A DNA stretch of 35,622 nt, from contig CALVFO010000028.1 of the NCBI GenBank assembly GCA_944326855.1, forward strand, positions 1-35,622. The letters run 5' to 3'. The notes beneath the pieces were generated by a model, which was not told the origin of the DNA, did not search any database, and saw only the letters and a program-made list of their open reading frames with translations. Numbering within the stretch: position 1 is the first letter of the stretch; every line of letters starts with the position of its first letter. This stretch comes from an uncultured Alistipes sp. (lineage in GTDB: Bacteria > Bacteroidota > Bacteroidia > Bacteroidales > Rikenellaceae). Both the position numbers and the translations under genes were made by a program. Shown piece after piece: positions 33,386 through 35,622 of this stretch.

Positions 33386-33970
33386 CTAAGAAACCGTTTT
33401 CTCTTCAGAGACCAGTTCCCCATTCAGGAATTTTAAAACCCATACGCGAGATTCCTCTATTAATACACCCGGGAACATGATCGCAGATTCATAAGACGGG
33501 ACTTTCTTGCTTTCCAGATGACGTAAATAGACTTTGTAAAAATCCGGATAAGCATCCTTTAACGAAAGGGCGATTTCATCTAACGACATGATCATGTCTT
33601 GCTCCGGATAAGCGACACAAGTGTAAATACCGTTTATTTGAGTAATAAAGGAAACGGTCGAAAAGGGGTCGATCAGATTACGGAGTCCCGATAACTCGGT
33701 GATCCGATAAATAATCGTATCCTGATTCGTTCTGACCTCCAGTTTCACAATATTCTTATAAAACATATGCGCTTCATCACAATACGCCTTCAGTTTCTCA
33801 CTCAAAATGGGATTTGTACATTGTACTGGCCAGCAGCCATGTGCCGGATCTGGGTTTGGCGAATTCCCGGCATCGTGGCATGCAGATGCCAGAACCGCTA
33901 TGATAGCGAGTCCCCAAAACATAGAGGTTATTCTATGGTTCCGGTTTTGATGTAGTTTTGTTTGCCCCAT
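33386..33970 (-). CDS. Lipoprotein paralogue A, unknown function
   Basis: I start at 33970 (MGQTKLHQNRNHRITSMFWG), which gives a signal peptide with lipobox Cys31 (VLASAC); a second ATG at 33922 would start the same peptide later. The long upstream extension to 34126 would translate through a terminator hairpin and the preceding gene end, so it is rejected. The mature domain contains KNIVKLEVRTNQDTIIYRIT, LSGLRNLIDPFSTVSFITQI, NGIYTCVAYPEQDMIMSLDE and the end motif VWVLKFLNGELVSEEKTVS. It is the closest relative of the neighbouring lipoprotein. The family is not known to me. Position between an Rhs immunity-like gene and an orphan tip suggests a role in that system. Confidence 0.75.
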   Translation of the reverse strand: MGQTKLHQNRNHRITSMFWGLAIIAVLASACHDAGNSPNPDPAHGCWPVQCTNPILSEKLKAYCDEAHMFYKNIVKLEVRTNQDTIIYRITELSGLRNLIDPFSTVSFITQINGIYTCVAYPEQDMIMSLDEIALSLKDAYPDFYKVYLRHLESKKVPSYESAIMFPGVLIEESRVWVLKFLNGELVSEEKTVS

Positions 33971-33988
33971 ACTTGATAAATTGTGCGA

Positions 33989-34015
33989 AAAATATAAACA
34001 AACATGTTTAACATG
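33989..34015 (-). promoter_or_regulatory. Possible promoter with palindromic operator for lipoprotein A
   Basis: On the - strand TATATTTT (33989-33996) is one base off the -7 consensus, 18 nt before the chosen ATG. Just upstream is the 13-nt palindrome CATGTTTAACATG (34003-34015), placed between the -7 and the expected -33 region. No good TTTG is seen, so this is tentative. Confidence 0.25.
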
Positions 34016-34076
34016 GATCAATCGTGTACCTGATTCAGAACTCAATTCCCTCTGCTTTCTAAAGATAGTTATAAAG

Positions 34077-34105
34077 TTAACGGGGAGCAAAAAACTCCCC
34101 GTTAA
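34077..34105 (-). terminator. Hairpin after the candidate immunity gene
   Basis: On the - strand TTAACGGGGAG pairs perfectly with CTCCCCGTTAA around a 7-nt T-rich loop, 10 nt after the stop at 34116, followed by CTTTATAAC. It would separate the Rhs and immunity genes from the lipoprotein genes. Confidence 0.65.
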
Positions 34106-34115
34106 TTCTAAATTA

Positions 34116-34511
34116 CTACCTGCCATTAGTTATGATATCTTTTGTGACTATGCTTCCCCAAAACATAGAGGAAAAGCAAAGACAAAAAAACAGAAGAGTT
34201 ATAATAATAGAAATCGAATTATTTTTAAATAACGTGGGCTTTTTTTGAATGATATTCAATCCATCTCCAACTTTAAAAATAAGTAAATATACACCATAAA
34301 CAATTGCAACGCCTATACCAATTGAAACTCCCTTAGAAAGATGGGTGTGCCAGATATAAGCAATACATATATTTATCAATGTATACATAAAAAAACTGAC
34401 CGCTGAACCGAGCACTAAAAATGCGGTTATATGTGGCGTTGGATCATGCCAAAATTTTTGAGCGTAAAAGCGATAGCAATAGTAATAAATTACTTCAAAG
34501 AAATGAATCAT
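34116..34511 (-). CDS. Small multi-pass membrane protein, candidate immunity to the Rhs tip
   Basis: The 131-residue protein has about three membrane segments: ITAFLVLGSAVSFFMYTLIN continuing to ICIAYIW (about 28-54), GVSIGIGVAIVYGVYLLIF (about 61-79), and ISIIITLLFFCLCFSSMFWG (about 99-118). There is no family I recognise. The ATG lies 7 nt after the Rhs stop, the same spacing as in the orphan cassette. Immunity proteins of polymorphic toxins follow their toxin gene directly, and an integral membrane form is usual when the toxin acts on or at the inner membrane. I therefore infer that it protects against the tip encoded at 34519-35250. Followed by a terminator-like hairpin. Confidence 0.7.
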   Translation of the reverse strand: MIHFFEVIYYYCYRFYAQKFWHDPTPHITAFLVLGSAVSFFMYTLINICIAYIWHTHLSKGVSIGIGVAIVYGVYLLIFKVGDGLNIIQKKPTLFKNNSISIIITLLFFCLCFSSMFWGSIVTKDIITNGR

Positions 34512-34518
34512 CTTTCTG

Positions 34519-35622
34519 TCATTTAGTAGATTTTAATATAGCTGCGTTTACTGGATCATCAGGGTCAAATGAGGGGACATATGGTGTAGGTGTAGCATGA
34601 TGTTTTCCTAATTCATAAAAAATTGAAAATGTTGGTCCATAAGGGAATGGTAAGATTGTAGAAATGAAATTTGCACTTTGATCAAAATACATTTCTCGTT
34701 CTGACAGGTTTCCATTTGTATAAGCTTCGTTTATTGCATAGAAGTTATAGAAACCTAAGGCCCAGCCAGCATATCTAAAGCTTTTGGCAGCAGATTTCGC
34801 TTCAGTTATACTGCGGGTATATTGATTGCCTTTGAAATTAAAATGATAGAATTTTTTATTAGCAGACCAAGTTTTAAAGACATCACTATAGTGCATGGCT
34901 TCAGCTCCCGACAAAGCAGTTCCCATAATAGTAGGAATGATATTTGACTTCTGATGCTGATTATTTGTCCCATTTCCAGCTAACGAAAAGTCATCCGCAA
35001 TTCCATTAAGATCGACACCTTGTCCCCAATACCCATGATTGAAGTCATTAAAAAAGGTACTGTAATCCGGGCTCCAACCGGGATAGGAATTGGCCGTTAC
35101 GGTTATTCCTTGCAGTTCGGTCCAGGTCATGAAATATATCCAACCTCCCTTGCCATCCGATACAGAGTCTGTAACGGCATATGCTCCACTCGGATCGATC
35201 AAGTTGACCGGATTATTGGCGCAATAGAGGTAGGGTGAAAGAAACTGCCGCATGGGATCCTGGCTCAGCCATCGACCCAGCATGGGATCGTAGAAGCGGG
35301 CCCCGAAATCGTACAGACCCAACATCGAACCGCCGAGGGTGCCGTCCTGAAACTCTTTCCCGCTGAATAGGTATTTGTTTTTATTCAGGTTGTTGGTCGA
35401 ATGTGCGAGTCCGAACGGATAGTAATCGGTTGACTGAATTTCCTGCAAGGTATCTCCCACAGCCGCCAGAACGACCCGGGTACTTCCGATGTGGTCTTTT
35501 ACGAAGTAGTTGTAGGTATAGGTGCTCCCGGAAGAACCTTCGCTGCGGGATACCATACCTTCGGGGGTAAGCATGTACAACAGTTTGTTGTCGGCGCCGT
35601 ATACCATGACTCCTCCCCGATA
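34519..35622 (-). CDS. Rhs/YD-repeat protein, 3' part with variable C-terminal tip (5' end outside window)
   Basis: The frame is open to the window edge (YRGGV before the ATG at 35607), so the long repeat region and signal lie outside. Visible: NYFVKDHIGSTRVVLAAVGD, STDYYPFGLAHSTN, then the Rhs core hallmark YLFSGKEFQDGT, GLYDFGARFYDPMLGRWLSQ and DPMRQFLSPYLYCANNPVNL with IDPSG. After that the GC content drops and an unrelated tip of about 240 residues begins (from about 35180 to 34519). It has hydrophobic segments such as RYAGWALGFYNFYAINEAY and ANFISTILPFPYGPTFSIFY, suggesting a membrane-active or membrane-crossing toxin, but no known toxin family is recognised. A membrane protein follows after 7 nt. 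Rhs proteins use a shell to deliver such tips to competitors. Confidence 0.9.
   Translation of the reverse strand, partial: YRGGVMVYGADNKLLYMLTPEGMVSRSEGSSGSTYTYNYFVKDHIGSTRVVLAAVGDTLQEIQSTDYYPFGLAHSTNNLNKNKYLFSGKEFQDGTLGGSMLGLYDFGARFYDPMLGRWLSQDPMRQFLSPYLYCANNPVNLIDPSGAYAVTDSVSDGKGGWIYFMTWTELQGITVTANSYPGWSPDYSTFFNDFNHGYWGQGVDLNGIADDFSLAGNGTNNQHQKSNIIPTIMGTALSGAEAMHYSDVFKTWSANKKFYHFNFKGNQYTRSITEAKSAAKSFRYAGWALGFYNFYAINEAYTNGNLSEREMYFDQSANFISTILPFPYGPTFSIFYELGKHHATPTPYVPSFDPDDPVNAAILKSTK
35269..35427 (-). repeat. 159-bp direct repeat, copy in the intact Rhs gene
   Basis: This is the intact partner of 32553-32711 and encodes the same 53 residues of the Rhs core end with a Gly codon (GGA) where the orphan has TGA. 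The two copies start 2716 nt apart. Confidence 0.93.

Noticed and set aside
1-35622. CRISPR arrays, intact tRNA or rRNA genes, insertion sequences
   Set aside because: Looked for regular spaced repeats, tRNA-like arms and transposase motifs; found only the isolated tRNA 3'-end-like stretch at 29290-29315 and the Rhs repeat pair.

Overview
The window looks like a piece of chromosome from a Bacteroidota member, most likely order Bacteroidales. The evidence is a SusC/SusD pair, a large set of exported glycoside hydrolases, several lipoproteins, and promoters of the Bacteroides type (TTTG, about 19 bases, then TAnnTTTG). The left two thirds are GC-rich, which would fit a genus such as Alistipes, but the genus is inference only.

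Layout. (1) 1-17.6 kb, + strand: a glycan-utilisation locus. A 5'-truncated SusC transporter and its SusD lipoprotein end at a strong terminator. A second, separately promoted run follows: a TIM-barrel lipoprotein, a GH141-like beta-helix enzyme, a GH3 enzyme with a PA14 insert, a DUF6067/GH123_N-like enzyme, and a DUF5107 plus TPR protein. (2) 17.7-23.6 kb, - strand: a five-gene MacAB-TolC-like export operon (ATPase, two permeases, adaptor, TolC-family channel) with a recognisable promoter. It converges on the glycan locus at a shared hairpin. (3) 23.9-26.4 kb: a DUF108/aspartate dehydrogenase-like gene, a convergent and overlapping 2-hydroxyacid dehydrogenase relative that lacks the usual catalytic residues, and an exported 5-hydroxyisourate hydrolase. 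(4) 26.4-29.2 kb: sparse, with a frameshifted BF3164-like lipoprotein pseudogene and an exported protein of unknown function.

(5) 29.3-35.6 kb, - strand, AT-rich: an accessory island. It opens with what looks like the 3' end of a tRNA-Ser, a possible attachment-site relic. It then holds the 3' end of an Rhs/YD-repeat gene with a variable tip, a membrane protein 7 nt after it, two paralogous lipoproteins, an orphan Rhs tip joined through a 159-bp direct repeat of the Rhs core, and a lipoprotein 7 nt after that tip. This is the architecture of a polymorphic toxin locus with a stored, currently unexpressed or poorly expressed alternative tip. The orphan tip carries an HExxH zinc-protease motif. 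Both tips and their partner proteins are unfamiliar to me, and this island is the most interesting part of the window.

How the parts work together: SusC/SusD import oligosaccharides and the five downstream exported proteins probably trim one complex, possibly fucose-, xylose- or galactosamine-containing glycan. The ABC operon exports an unknown compound. The Rhs island probably mediates competition with neighbouring cells, and each tip is paired with a candidate immunity protein.
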